Below, piece after piece: positions 45,459 through 53,330 of a DNA stretch of 64,000 nt. Position numbers and translations under genes: made by a program. Origin of the DNA: Actinoplanes regularis. GTDB taxonomy: Bacteria > Actinomycetota > Actinomycetes > Mycobacteriales > Micromonosporaceae. How positions within the stretch are numbered: position 1 is the first letter of the stretch; each line of letters starts with the position of its first letter. The notes below the pieces were generated by a model that worked only from the letters and a program-made list of their open reading frames with translations, did not search any database and was not told the origin of the DNA. The DNA is taken from NCBI RefSeq assembly GCF_900188005.1, contig NZ_FZNR01000032.1, positions 16,371 through 80,370 of the forward strand, in the 5' to 3' direction.

Positions 45459-45666
45459 GGTCGGCATCTTGCCGAGCACTGTTCTACCTCTGCGGAGCTA
45501 TTCGGTGGCTGCTGTACAGCAGCGAAGTACAGCGACGCCAGCAACCGCGCCCGGCCGGACGGATGATCCAACCGGGTCGCAGGGAATCCTTGGGTTCAGG
45601 GTCGGGGTTCGGGTCATGCCAGCCACCCCGTCCGCACGGTGCTCGGCCGCGAGGCCTGGAGGCGGG

Positions 45667-45775
45667 GCCCCATCGGTCGTACCGCGGAAATGGTTGAGAG
45701 CCGGGTGACGGTCTCGGGGATGCCGCGTTCGCCGAACTCGCCCCATCGGTCGTACCGCGGAAATGGTTGAGAGCC
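45667..45775. CRISPR. Orphan mini-CRISPR: two identical 36-base repeats, one 37-base spacer
   Basis: Two exact 36-base copies (45667-45702 and 45740-45775) flank a 37-base unique segment. The repeat begins GCCCCATCGGTCGTACCGCG and ends GTTGAGAGCC; it is unrelated to the main array repeat. Length of repeat and spacer fit a CRISPR unit, and no further copies are seen on either side. No cas genes lie beside it. Apart from this unit the gap 45459-45874 is empty. It may be the relic of a second system or a seeded array. Confidence 0.65.
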
Positions 45776-45874
45776 TGGGCTGAGGCGGACCGCAAGCCTG
45801 GGGCTGGTGGTGCCAGGTGGGAAGGCCGGAGGCCGGGCGCGCGTCGCGGGCCCGGCCTCCGTGGGTGCGGAGGG

Positions 45875-47236
45875 TCAGGTGGCGGTGCAGGTGACGGCGG
45901 GGACGGAGTTGGTGCCGGTCCAGGAGCCGAGGAAGCCGAACGACGTCGAGGCGCCCGCGCCCACGCTGCCGTTGTAGCTCACGTTGCGGGCGGTGACCGA
46001 CGAGCCGCTGCTGGTCACGGTCGCGCTCCAGGCGTTGGCGACGGTCTGGCCGTTGGCGTACGTCCAGGTGACGGTCCAGCCGCTGATCGCGGAGCTGCCC
46101 GCGGTGACCTTGACCTCGCCCTGGAACCCGCCCGGCCACTGGCCGGCGATCGAGTACGCCGCCGTGCAGGTCTTGCCGGTGGACGGTGAGGAGGAGCTGG
46201 GGGAGGGCGACGGGCTGCTGGAGCTCTGCGACGGAGACACGGTCGGCGACGAGGTGCTGGTGCCGAAGATGGTGGCCTGCTTGGCGGTGGCGGTGATGCC
46301 GTTCGCCCCGCCGAAGACCCGGTTGTACCAGGTGGTCTTCTGGTTGGTGTCGAAGCTGAGCACCATGTCCAGGATCGGGTCGGTGTTGCCGGACCAGGAC
46401 CAGCCGAGGTATCCCAGGCCCCGGCTGACCGCCTCGGCGATCACGGTCTGGTCGGCGACCTGGCTGGAGTCGAACTGCCAGCCGAATTCGCCGATCAACA
46501 GCGGCCAGCCCTTGGCCTTGAAAGCGTCCAGGTACGCGGTGATCGTCGAGGCTTGCGCGTACACCGAGTACATGTGGATCGACAGGATGGTGTTGTGCTG
46601 GGCGTCCGCGTCGAGCACGGTCTGCGCGTTGTCGCGCATCACGGTCTGCCAGTCCTGGCCCCAGTTCGGGGCGTCGATCATGAGCAGGTGCTGGAAGCCG
46701 TTGTCGCGCATCTTCTTGATCGCCGCGGTGGTGGCGGCGGTCCACTGGCTCGGGTTGGTGTTGCCGATCGGCTCGTTGCCGATGTTGATGGAGATGTAGT
46801 CCTCCTGGCCGACGAGCACGCTCTTCAGGCTGATCCAGTAATTGACCGCCTGGTCCAGCGTGTACGCCGCGCTGTCCTCGCCGTACCCGGTGGTGTCGTG
46901 GTCCTCGAGGACGCAGATCAGCTTGTTGGCCTTGCAGAGTGAGATCACGTTGGCGACGTCGCTCGCGCTGTTCGCGGTCCACCGGCCGCCGCTGAGCACG
47001 ACCCGGACGGTGTTCGCGCCGGCGGCCTTGATGTTGGCGAACGAGCTGGTCTGGTTGGTGTACCAGGTGTGCGCGTGGTTGACGCCGCGCATGATGAACT
47101 TGGAACCGTTTGCTTCGTAGATGTCGGTGCCGACGACGTGCAGGCCGGTGGCCGCGTACGCCGGGCTGCCGAGGGCGACGACCGCTCCGGTGGCGGCGAG
47201 CAGGGCGGCGCCGAGCGCGACGAGGAATCTTCGCAT
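45875..47236 (-). CDS. Secreted GH5 beta-mannanase (GH5_8-like) with CBM2
   Basis: The start at 47236 gives 453 residues with a signal peptide ending at PAYAA (about residue 29). The catalytic domain opens GLHVVGTDIYEANGSKFIMR and has HAHTWYTNQ, acid/base Glu in INIGNEPIGN and nucleophile Glu in LLIGEFGW, closely following the Streptomyces ManA pattern. A Ser/Pro/Thr linker leads to a C-terminal CBM2 (CTAAYSIAGQWPGGFQGEVK). It cuts mannan or glucomannan outside the cell. A CebR-like site 38 bases upstream suggests control by cello-oligosaccharides, as for the cellulase at 6.7 kb. Confidence 0.92.
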   Translation of the reverse strand: MRRFLVALGAALLAATGAVVALGSPAYAATGLHVVGTDIYEANGSKFIMRGVNHAHTWYTNQTSSFANIKAAGANTVRVVLSGGRWTANSASDVANVISLCKANKLICVLEDHDTTGYGEDSAAYTLDQAVNYWISLKSVLVGQEDYISINIGNEPIGNTNPSQWTAATTAAIKKMRDNGFQHLLMIDAPNWGQDWQTVMRDNAQTVLDADAQHNTILSIHMYSVYAQASTITAYLDAFKAKGWPLLIGEFGWQFDSSQVADQTVIAEAVSRGLGYLGWSWSGNTDPILDMVLSFDTNQKTTWYNRVFGGANGITATAKQATIFGTSTSSPTVSPSQSSSSPSPSPSSSSPSTGKTCTAAYSIAGQWPGGFQGEVKVTAGSSAISGWTVTWTYANGQTVANAWSATVTSSGSSVTARNVSYNGSVGAGASTSFGFLGSWTGTNSVPAVTCTAT

Positions 47237-47274
47237 GGGTCCGCGTCCCTTTCTGGGGATCGATGGGGGTCGTT

Positions 47275-47288
47275 CGGGAGCGCTCCCA
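47275..47288. promoter_or_regulatory. CebR-type operator, one mismatch
   Basis: On the minus strand the site reads TGGGAGCGCTCCCG, one base off the consensus palindrome. It lies 38 bases before the mannanase start and would bring this gene into the same regulon as the cellulase pair. Confidence 0.82.
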
Positions 47289-47413
47289 TAAGGTTCCGGA
47301 TGTTTCTTAGTTTGGTCAAGATAGTCACCGCGGTATTTCGCTTCTCCGCTACGCACGCGGCGCCAAGACGGGTACAGCCAACCCGGCGGCGGCCTGATGA
47401 GGTGGCGGCGGAA

Positions 47414-47690
47414 CCTTCGCAGGGCGACGACGGCGACGCTGTGCGCGTCGACCGGGTCGGTCTCGCGGTCCTGACCGGTGGAGAACACCCGGGCCCGGGC
47501 AGACAGCTTGGCGGGCACGTCGAGGACGGTTTCGCCGTCGGCGACCAGGCGCTGGGCGACGTGCCGGCCGATACCGCTGCAGCCCTCGACCGCCCAGATC
47601 CGATCGGTGTGCTTGCGGCCGGCGGCGAGTATGGCCTGGTAACCATCGCGGTCGGTGCCGAACCGGACCGTGTCGGGTCCACCCGGATCC
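47414..47690 (-). pseudogene. IS110-family transposase remnant, N-terminal part
   Basis: The frame reads GTDRDGYQAILAAGRKHTDR, IWAVEGCSGIGRHVAQRL and DPVDAHSVAVVALRR, the N-terminal DEDD/RuvC-like half of IS110 transposases. It then runs into unrelated sequence that reaches the mannanase promoter. The C-terminal half is absent here. IS110 elements lack normal inverted repeats, so ends cannot be placed. The remnant abuts a broken peptidase gene on the other side at about 47692. Confidence 0.75.
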
Positions 47691-47693
47691 GGC

Positions 47694-48075
47694 GAGATTG
47701 AGCGGATCTTCACCGACTACTTCACGGGGCAGGGGCTGGCCACCGAGTCGCGGGAGTTCAACGGCCGCTCCCGTTCATCGCGGTGGGCATCCCGGCCGGC
47801 GGGATGTTCAGCGGCGCCGAGGCAAGAAGATCGAGGCGCAGGCCACAGTGTACGGCGCCACCGCGGGCGCGGCGTTCGACGCGTGTTACTACCAGGCGTG
47901 CGACACAACGAACAACCTGAATCCCGCGGCCATGGCCGAACTGTCCGACGCCGCGGCTCACGCGGTCTACAGCCCGGCCATGACCAGGACCGGCTTCTTC
48001 CCCGACGGCTCACTGCGAGCGGCCGCACGCCGGTCGGCGGCGAAGGCACCGCGCGCCACACACCCGATCCGTTGA
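47694..48075 (+). pseudogene. M28-family aminopeptidase remnant, C-terminal, frameshifted
   Basis: Three frames together read IERIFTDYFTGQGLATESRE, PFIAVGIPAGGMFSGAE and YGATAGAAFDACYYQACDTT, then LSDAAAHAVYSPAMTRTGFF. This is the C-terminal part of secreted M28 zinc aminopeptidases. At least two frameshifts and loss of the N-terminal half make it non-functional. It begins where the IS110 remnant ends, so insertion or deletion by the element probably truncated it. Confidence 0.78.
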
Positions 48076-48743
48076 GGGGATCGGTACGCACGCGCGGAGC
48101 CCTGCTGGCCGCGATCGCCACCGCCGCCGCGCTGATCCTGACTCCGACGCCGGCCCACGCCGACCCCGGGCGGGACGGTTCGGCGTGCCCGGAGGTACGC
48201 CTCACGGCCGACCTGCCCGCCCCACCCCCCGGCGGGACGGTCCGGCAGAGCGTCACGATCGGCGACGACTGCGCCGCCCACCTCGGTCCGGTCGAGGTGG
48301 TCCCGGCGGCCCGGACCGCCGCGCGCAGCCTCGCCGCCGGGGCGGCGCCACGCACGTTCCACTCGTTCTCGCAGATGTACGACTGCTGCAACATCCTGAT
48401 GACGGCGCTGTACTCGGACCACACCTGGAGCGCCGGCGACGGTCTGGTCCAGGCGGCGGACGCCCGGGTGAGCACGCACGCGAACCGGGAACCGTGGGAC
48501 GCGGGCTGGACCGTGCGCGAGTCCACCGGGTCGGGGGGCTGCACCGGTGCCTGCCCCGCGGCCACGTTCACGGCGCACGCCGACTTCACGTACCGCGGCA
48601 TCTTCGACGTCACGGGCACCTGGTACGCCAACACCCACGACTCCTCGGTCGTGCTCGCCGGGGACGGCACGGCGACCTGCCGGCACACCGTCGACCTGCG
48701 GCATGCGTTCATCGGCTGGCACTGGGAGCACGGCTGCTCCTGA
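48072..48743 (+). CDS. Secreted hypothetical protein
   Basis: The product has a clear signal peptide (GALLAAIATAAALILTPTPAHA) and a mature domain of about 190 residues with paired cysteines (YDCCNILM, GGCTGACP, ATCRHTV, EHGCS). The only plausible start is TTG at 48072, without a binding site and overlapping the stop of the broken peptidase, so the true 5' end may be lost. The family is not recognised; the beta-rich pattern (ADFTYRGIFDVTGTWYANTH) resembles small extracellular actinobacterial proteins. A strong hairpin ends the gene. Confidence 0.6.
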   Translation: MRGSVRTRGALLAAIATAAALILTPTPAHADPGRDGSACPEVRLTADLPAPPPGGTVRQSVTIGDDCAAHLGPVEVVPAARTAARSLAAGAAPRTFHSFSQMYDCCNILMTALYSDHTWSAGDGLVQAADARVSTHANREPWDAGWTVRESTGSGGCTGACPAATFTAHADFTYRGIFDVTGTWYANTHDSSVVLAGDGTATCRHTVDLRHAFIGWHWEHGCS

Positions 48744-48747
48744 ACCC

Positions 48748-48789
48748 CGTCCGGTCAGGGCCGACGGCGCCGTCGGCCCTGACCGGACG
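48748..48789. terminator. Perfect 42-base palindrome, probable bidirectional terminator
   Basis: Two 21-base arms (48748-48768 and 48769-48789) are exact complements with no loop, starting CGTCCGGTCAGG. It begins four bases after the secreted-protein stop. The unbroken symmetry is unusual for a terminator, whose hairpin would normally keep a loop. Confidence 0.75.
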
Positions 48790-48813
48790 CCGGTTTCGGA
48801 TACGCTGCCCGGT

Positions 48814-49266
48814 ATGTTCGGCACGCCGCTGACCCGCTCGGCGACGATCATGCCGCTCGTGGCGCTGGTCGCCCTCGTCCTGATCTGGGGCCGTCATCTG
48901 CTCCCGGCGGTCGAGGTCGCCGTCGTCCTGCTCCTGTCCGGCTCGGTGCTTGCCGCGGTGCATCACGCCGAGGTGGTGGCGCACCGGGTCGGCGAGCCGT
49001 TCGGCTCACTGATCTCGCCGTGCCCGTCCCGGTCATCGAGGTCGGCCTGATCATCACGTTGATGGTCTCCGGCGGTCCCGGCACCGCGTCGCTGGCGCGC
49101 GACACCGTCTTCGCCGCCGTCATGATCACCCGCAACGGCATAGCCGGGCTGTCCCTGCTGGTCACCGCGCTGCGGCGCGGGGTCGCCGTGTTCAACCCCG
49201 AGGGGCGCCGGCGCCGCCCTGACGACCGTGATCACCTTGCCACCCTCAGCCTGGTGCTGCCCACCC
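48814..49266 (+). pseudogene. Truncated, frameshifted ChaA-type calcium/proton antiporter gene
   Basis: The frame opens with LALVLIWGRHLLPA-like sequence and AAVHHAEVVAHRVGEPFGSL, the ChaA N-terminal signature. It shifts frame near 49018 (VPVPVIEVGLIITLMVSGGP), again near 49200 (GAALTTVITL) and near 49240 (ATLSLVLPT), after which likeness stops. About two thirds of the normal protein is missing. The gene is dead. The next 287 bases to 49553 hold nothing recognisable. Confidence 0.75.
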
Positions 49267-49553
49267 GTCATGTGTCCAGTCGGTGTCGAGTTCCTGGAAA
49301 AACTCGGTGATGTACGAGCTCGAGCGGTACGGGAAGTACCTCGGCTCCTAACCGGGCTTCGGGTCGTCCGAACCGAGATTGCCACATCAGATCGCCAATT
49401 GCTTCCAGGTTCCGGCGCCTGAACCTCACGTACCGACCTTGCGGGTGCCGAAAACCTCGTCCGTGCTGGTCAGCGCCGTTTGATCGCCGAAGTGAGCCCG
49501 CCGATGCTGTCCGAGCCGATCGCCTCCGAGGCGGAGGCGATCTACATTGAGCG

Positions 49554-49754
49554 CTACTCCGTCAGGGAGAGGGCGCGGCTCGGGCAGATTTCGACGGCGA
49601 TCCGTGCCCGCTTCAAGGCCTCGTCGTCCGCTGGGGTGTCTTGGAGGAGGACGACCGTGCCGTCCTCATCGCTTTGGTCGAACGCGTCGGGGTTGGTCAG
49701 GACGCACTGGCCTGATCCGACGCAGCGGTCGAGGTCCGCCGCGATCTTGGTCAT
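49554..49754 (-). CDS. [3Fe-4S] ferredoxin, P450 redox partner
   Basis: This 66-residue ferredoxin starts at ATG 49754, overlapping the P450 stop (ATGA); the longer frame to 49922 is within the P450 gene. Cluster ligands are the Cys in DRCVGSGQC and the later Cys in EICPSRALSL, the spacing of 3Fe-4S ferredoxins that pass electrons to actinobacterial P450s. No ferredoxin reductase gene is next to it. Confidence 0.9.
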   Translation of the reverse strand: MTKIAADLDRCVGSGQCVLTNPDAFDQSDEDGTVVLLQDTPADDEALKRARIAVEICPSRALSLTE

Positions 49755-50941
49755 GCCGGGTCCTCCCATGTCACGGGTACCTCGTGGATGCCGTAGATGA
49801 GGGCGTCGTTTTTGTAGGGCAGCGTGTCGGCGGGTGTGGCGAGCCGTAGCGTCGGGATGCGGCGGAAGAGGGTGTCGAAGACGATTTGCAGTTCCATGCG
49901 AGCCAGGTTTTGGCCGAGGCACTGGTGGATGCCAAACCCGAAGGCGACGTGGTTACGGGCGCCCCGGTCGAGCTTGATCTCTTCCGCCTCGTCGAAGGCC
50001 GACGGGTCGTGGTTGGCAGCGTTGCTCAGTGCCAGGACGGGTTCGCCGGCCCGGATGGTTACGCCGCCGATCTCCACGTCCTCGACGGCGACGCGGGAGT
50101 TGGCGAACTCGGCGATGGTGTAGACCCGCAGCAGCTCCTCGATCGCGGGGAGCGTACGCGCCGGGTCCTCGCGCAGCGCCGCCAGTTCGTCCGGGCGCTC
50201 CAGCATCGTCACCACGCCGAGCGAGATCATGTTGGCGGTGGTCTCGTGGCCGGCGATCAGCAGCAGGAAGGCCAACGACAGGACGTCCTCGGGATCGTTG
50301 CCCTGGGCGAGCTGACGGCCCAGCAGGTCGTCGGCCGGGTCGGCGGCCTTCTCGGCGATCAGCTCTTTGAGATAGTCGCGCAGCTCCGTGACCGCCTGCC
50401 GCCGGCCCTCGGCGGTGACGACGCGGCTCAGCAGGGCCGAGCTGTGGCTCTGGAAGAAGTCGTGGTCACGGTAGGGCACGCCGAGCTGCTCGCAGATGAC
50501 CAGGGACGGCACCGGCAGGGAGAGGGCCCGTACGAGGTCGGCGGGGCGCGGGCCGGCCAGCATGGCGTCGATGTGTTCGTTGACGATCTGCTGGATGCGC
50601 GGGCGCAGGCCGGCCATGCGGCGCACGGTGAACTCGCCGACCACGGCCTTGCGGGCGGGACCGTGCTCGGGCGGGTCGAGCTGGATAATCGATGGGCGCA
50701 TGAGGTCGAAGGCGGGTTGCTCGCGGGTGAACCGGGGGAAGTTCGGGTGCTGGCGGTCGGAGCTGAACCGCGGATCGGTGAGCATGGCGCGGATGTGTTC
50801 GAGTCGGCTCAGCGCCCAGGCGACCTGGCCACTGGGCAGGGTGACCTGGGAAATCCCCGATTCGGTGTCCCGGATGCGGGTGTGCTCGTCCGGGGGCGCG
50901 TACGGGCAGCGGCGGGTGGTCTGCAAGGCGGGAGCGGTCAC
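49751..50941 (-). CDS. Cytochrome P450, CYP105-like
   Basis: The GTG at 50941 has GGAGG seven bases upstream and is preferred over ATG 50989. The 396-residue protein shows the I-helix LLLIAGHETTANM (oxygen-activating Thr), the K-helix EELLR, and the haem-binding FGFGIHQCLGQNLARMEL with the proximal Cys. Soluble class I P450s of this group hydroxylate xenobiotics or secondary metabolites. It is coupled to its ferredoxin and lies 107 bases downstream of a TetR gene on the same strand, which may control it. Confidence 0.92.
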   Translation of the reverse strand: MTAPALQTTRRCPYAPPDEHTRIRDTESGISQVTLPSGQVAWALSRLEHIRAMLTDPRFSSDRQHPNFPRFTREQPAFDLMRPSIIQLDPPEHGPARKAVVGEFTVRRMAGLRPRIQQIVNEHIDAMLAGPRPADLVRALSLPVPSLVICEQLGVPYRDHDFFQSHSSALLSRVVTAEGRRQAVTELRDYLKELIAEKAADPADDLLGRQLAQGNDPEDVLSLAFLLLIAGHETTANMISLGVVTMLERPDELAALREDPARTLPAIEELLRVYTIAEFANSRVAVEDVEIGGVTIRAGEPVLALSNAANHDPSAFDEAEEIKLDRGARNHVAFGFGIHQCLGQNLARMELQIVFDTLFRRIPTLRLATPADTLPYKNDALIYGIHEVPVTWEDPA

Positions 50942-51048
50942 CGAGGAACCTCCATCGGTCGCAGTCGAAGCTAAGCGGAATAAAACCATCCGCTTCTGCG
51001 GAGAGTAGCTCTGAATCCAGACAATCGTCCAGAGTTGACAGTGAGCTC

Positions 51049-51687
51049 TCAGGAATCCAGGTGGAGGGCGGTGATGCTGACCGGCTCACCGGGAAGCACG
51101 CTCTGCCCGCCGGGGTGCAGGCCGTCCAGGATGAGAGTCAAGCAGCGGCGCATCAGCAGGTCGGACATCTCCGCGGACCGGCTCGGTGGCGGTTTGAGCA
51201 GGAGCGACACCACCGCGAACACGTCACCGGCGCCGACGTCGGACCGCATCGAGCCCTCGGCCTGGGCCCGCTCGACTAGGTGCTCGACGAGGTCGAGCAC
51301 CGCGGCGCGGGTGTGTCGGAAGTCGGGTGCCTCTTTGAGGGCCTGCCGCGTGTGTTCGTCCATCATGGTCACGTGCGTGCTGAACCGCAGGTCGACGGCC
51401 CGGCGGACGATCCGCGTGAGGGCGTCCCAGGCGGCCGGCTCCTCAGCGATCGCGGCGTGGGCGTCGGCCAGGATGGCCGAGAGGCTCTCTAGGGCCACGG
51501 CGCGCAGCAGCGACCCCCGGTCGGGGAAGCGGCGGTAGAGAGTGCCGACGCCGACCCCGGCCCGCCGGGCAATCTCGTCCATCGGCGCACCCGGGCCGAT
51601 CTCGGCGAACACGACCCGAGCCACGGACACGATGTGGTCGCGGTTGCGCTGGGCGTCGGCCCGCAGCCGGGTTGTTTCAGCCTTCAT
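51049..51687 (-). CDS. TetR-family transcriptional regulator near P450
   Basis: The ATG at 51687 follows GGGAGGA and gives 212 residues; the longer frame to 51930 has no family likeness. The helix-turn-helix is in VVFAEIGPGAPMDEIARRAG and VGVGTLYRRFPDRGSLLRAV. The C-terminal domain is the ligand-binding helical bundle. It likely represses itself and perhaps the P450-ferredoxin pair just downstream; no clear palindrome is visible to confirm this. Confidence 0.9.
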   Translation of the reverse strand: MKAETTRLRADAQRNRDHIVSVARVVFAEIGPGAPMDEIARRAGVGVGTLYRRFPDRGSLLRAVALESLSAILADAHAAIAEEPAAWDALTRIVRRAVDLRFSTHVTMMDEHTRQALKEAPDFRHTRAAVLDLVEHLVERAQAEGSMRSDVGAGDVFAVVSLLLKPPPSRSAEMSDLLMRRCLTLILDGLHPGGQSVLPGEPVSITALHLDS

Positions 51688-51965
51688 CGAATCCTCCCGC
51701 GTTCCCGGCAGATTAGCCGGGCGCGATCGTGCCGGCCACCGGCTGCCGGTCCGGATCCAACGGCGTCCGGCCAGATCCGTGCCTACCTTGCCACCAGGGA
51801 CCGGCAGCGTGCCGGTTCGATAGCGGCCGCATCCCAGTCGTTCGCGCGAAGCCGAGGCGGTCACCGTTCGTATCCCTGGGCCGACCTGCGTGTACGCGGA
51901 TCTGCTTGATGAGCGTGCGTTCGGCGGCACAGCAAGGAGGCGCGAGATCTGGCAGGCTCCTTGTT

Positions 51966-52541
51966 GTGCGCCCGCTGGACAGCCGTGATGTCGACCAGGC
52001 TGTGGCCGAGATGGTGCGGGTACTTACGCCGCACGAGTCCGCGGACTGGCGGCGCCCGGCCGGCGCGCTCGACTGGAGCTGCTGGGAAACAGCCGCCCAT
52101 GTCGCGCATGACCTGCTCGCGTACGCCGGGCAGCTCGCTGCTCTGCCCGACTCCGCCTACCTTCCGTTCGACCTGGTAGTACGCGACGACGCGTCTCCCC
52201 GTGATCTGCTACGAATAGCCACCGGCGCAGGACGATTGCTGAGCACCGCGTTGGCCGCCTCCGGTCCTTCGCTGCGAGCGTGGCACTGGGGCCCGACAGA
52301 CCCGAGCGGCTTCGCAGCGCTAGGTGTGAACGAGACACTGGTGCACACCCACGACATCACCCAAGGACTGGGCATCCGCTGGCATCCACCTGAATCTCTC
52401 TGCAGCGCCGTGCTCGCTCGGCTCTTTCCCAACGCTCCGGACGGGGATCCGGTCCAGGGGCTTCTCTGGGCCACAGGGCGTACCGACCTTCCCGGCCATC
52501 CTCGGCTCACCTCCTGGATTTCGAAGGCTGCGGTCGGATAG
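51966..52541 (+). CDS. DinB/maleylpyruvate-isomerase-fold protein
   Basis: The 191-residue protein starts at GTG 51966 (RPLDSRDVDQAVAEMVRVLT); ATG 51909 would add 19 unstructured residues. It has the four-helix pattern of mycothiol-dependent maleylpyruvate isomerase-like proteins: WSCWETAAHVAHDLLAYAGQ carries the first metal-binding His, and NETLVHTHDITQGLG the HxxD/H pair. Many members are mycothiol-dependent S-transferases or isomerases, and others have unknown roles. It is divergent from the TetR gene. Confidence 0.72.
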   Translation: MRPLDSRDVDQAVAEMVRVLTPHESADWRRPAGALDWSCWETAAHVAHDLLAYAGQLAALPDSAYLPFDLVVRDDASPRDLLRIATGAGRLLSTALAASGPSLRAWHWGPTDPSGFAALGVNETLVHTHDITQGLGIRWHPPESLCSAVLARLFPNAPDGDPVQGLLWATGRTDLPGHPRLTSWISKAAVG

Positions 52542-52570
52542 ACCAACGCCGGATACGGTCGCTCACGCTG

Positions 52571-52960
52571 TCACCGCATCCGCTCATGGCACCCCGCTGT
52601 GTCAAGAGGCGACGAGGGCTGGTGTTCTAGGCTGGGTCCAGCGGGTCCGGGAAGTGACTTGTCCGAAGTGTCGATCAAGGGGATCAGATCGGCCGCGCTG
52701 GATTGCAGAGTCGCCCCTGTGTGTCCTCCCGGACCCGTCTCGACCTTCTTTGTGTCTCTGATCATCTGCCGGTAGACGACGCCGGACAGTCGGCGTTTCA
52801 GCACACGCACGGCTTCTATCGGAGTCTTGCCGGCGGCGAGTTTGCGTCGGTAGTAGGCGCGACCTTCGGTGCCGTTGCGGAGCTGGACGACGGCCATGAT
52901 GTGCAGGGTGCGGTTGATGCGCCGGTTTCCGGCCCGCGACAGCCGGTGCCGGTTCTGATC
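52571..52960 (-). pseudogene. IS110-family transposase remnant, C-terminal part
   Basis: The minus strand reads RHRLSRAGNRRINRTLHIMA, VVQLRNGTEGRAYYRRKLAA and VLKRRLSGVVYRQMIRD, the C-terminal Tnp20-type half of IS110 transposases with its catalytic Ser region. Upstream the likeness fades before 53000. The other half of an IS110 gene lies 5 kb away at 47.4 kb. The remaining gap to 53236 holds no gene I can support. Confidence 0.78.
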
Positions 52961-53237
52961 GCCGGAGGGCCCTTGTCCCAGTTCTCCGCGGGCATCTCGA
53001 TGAAACTCCGGGATGCCTTGACGGCGTAGGCGTCGATGCCCGACGGCAGGGAGCGTTTCAGGGCTGTATGCGCATGACCAGTGGCTGCGGCCCCGGAGAG
53101 CGGCGCCGGGCGACGAAAGCCGCGCCGAGGATCGACCGAACGGCCAATTCGGCGTGGGGTCCGGCCGTCCTGAGATCGTCGCTGCGGACGGCCGGGGTTT
53201 CCTGTCGCCAGGGTCTTGCTTTGCCGATGGCTAATTA

Positions 53238-53254
53238 CGATACTCGCAGTAACG
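53238..53254. promoter_or_regulatory. Probable TetR operator upstream of the GMC oxidase gene
   Basis: CGATACTCGCAGTAACG is the core of a 21-base near-palindrome (53236-53256; outer arms TACG and CGTA). It lies 77 bases before the GMC gene. A copy matching 16 of 17 bases lies before the MFS gene at 57.7 kb. A TetR gene is encoded between the two, so these are likely its operators. Confidence 0.75.
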
Positions 53255-53330
53255 TATTGGCCCTCATGGAGGCCGCGCCCGAGCACCACCGTCCCCGGAA
53301 ACCCGACCCCATGCGGAAGGCCCCCGTCTC

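Noticed and set aside
45875..47713. A 612-codon frame giving the mannanase an N-terminal IS110 fusion
   Set aside because: The signal peptide at 47236 and the operator at 47275 show the real gene start. The upstream part is a transposase remnant that happens to be in frame.
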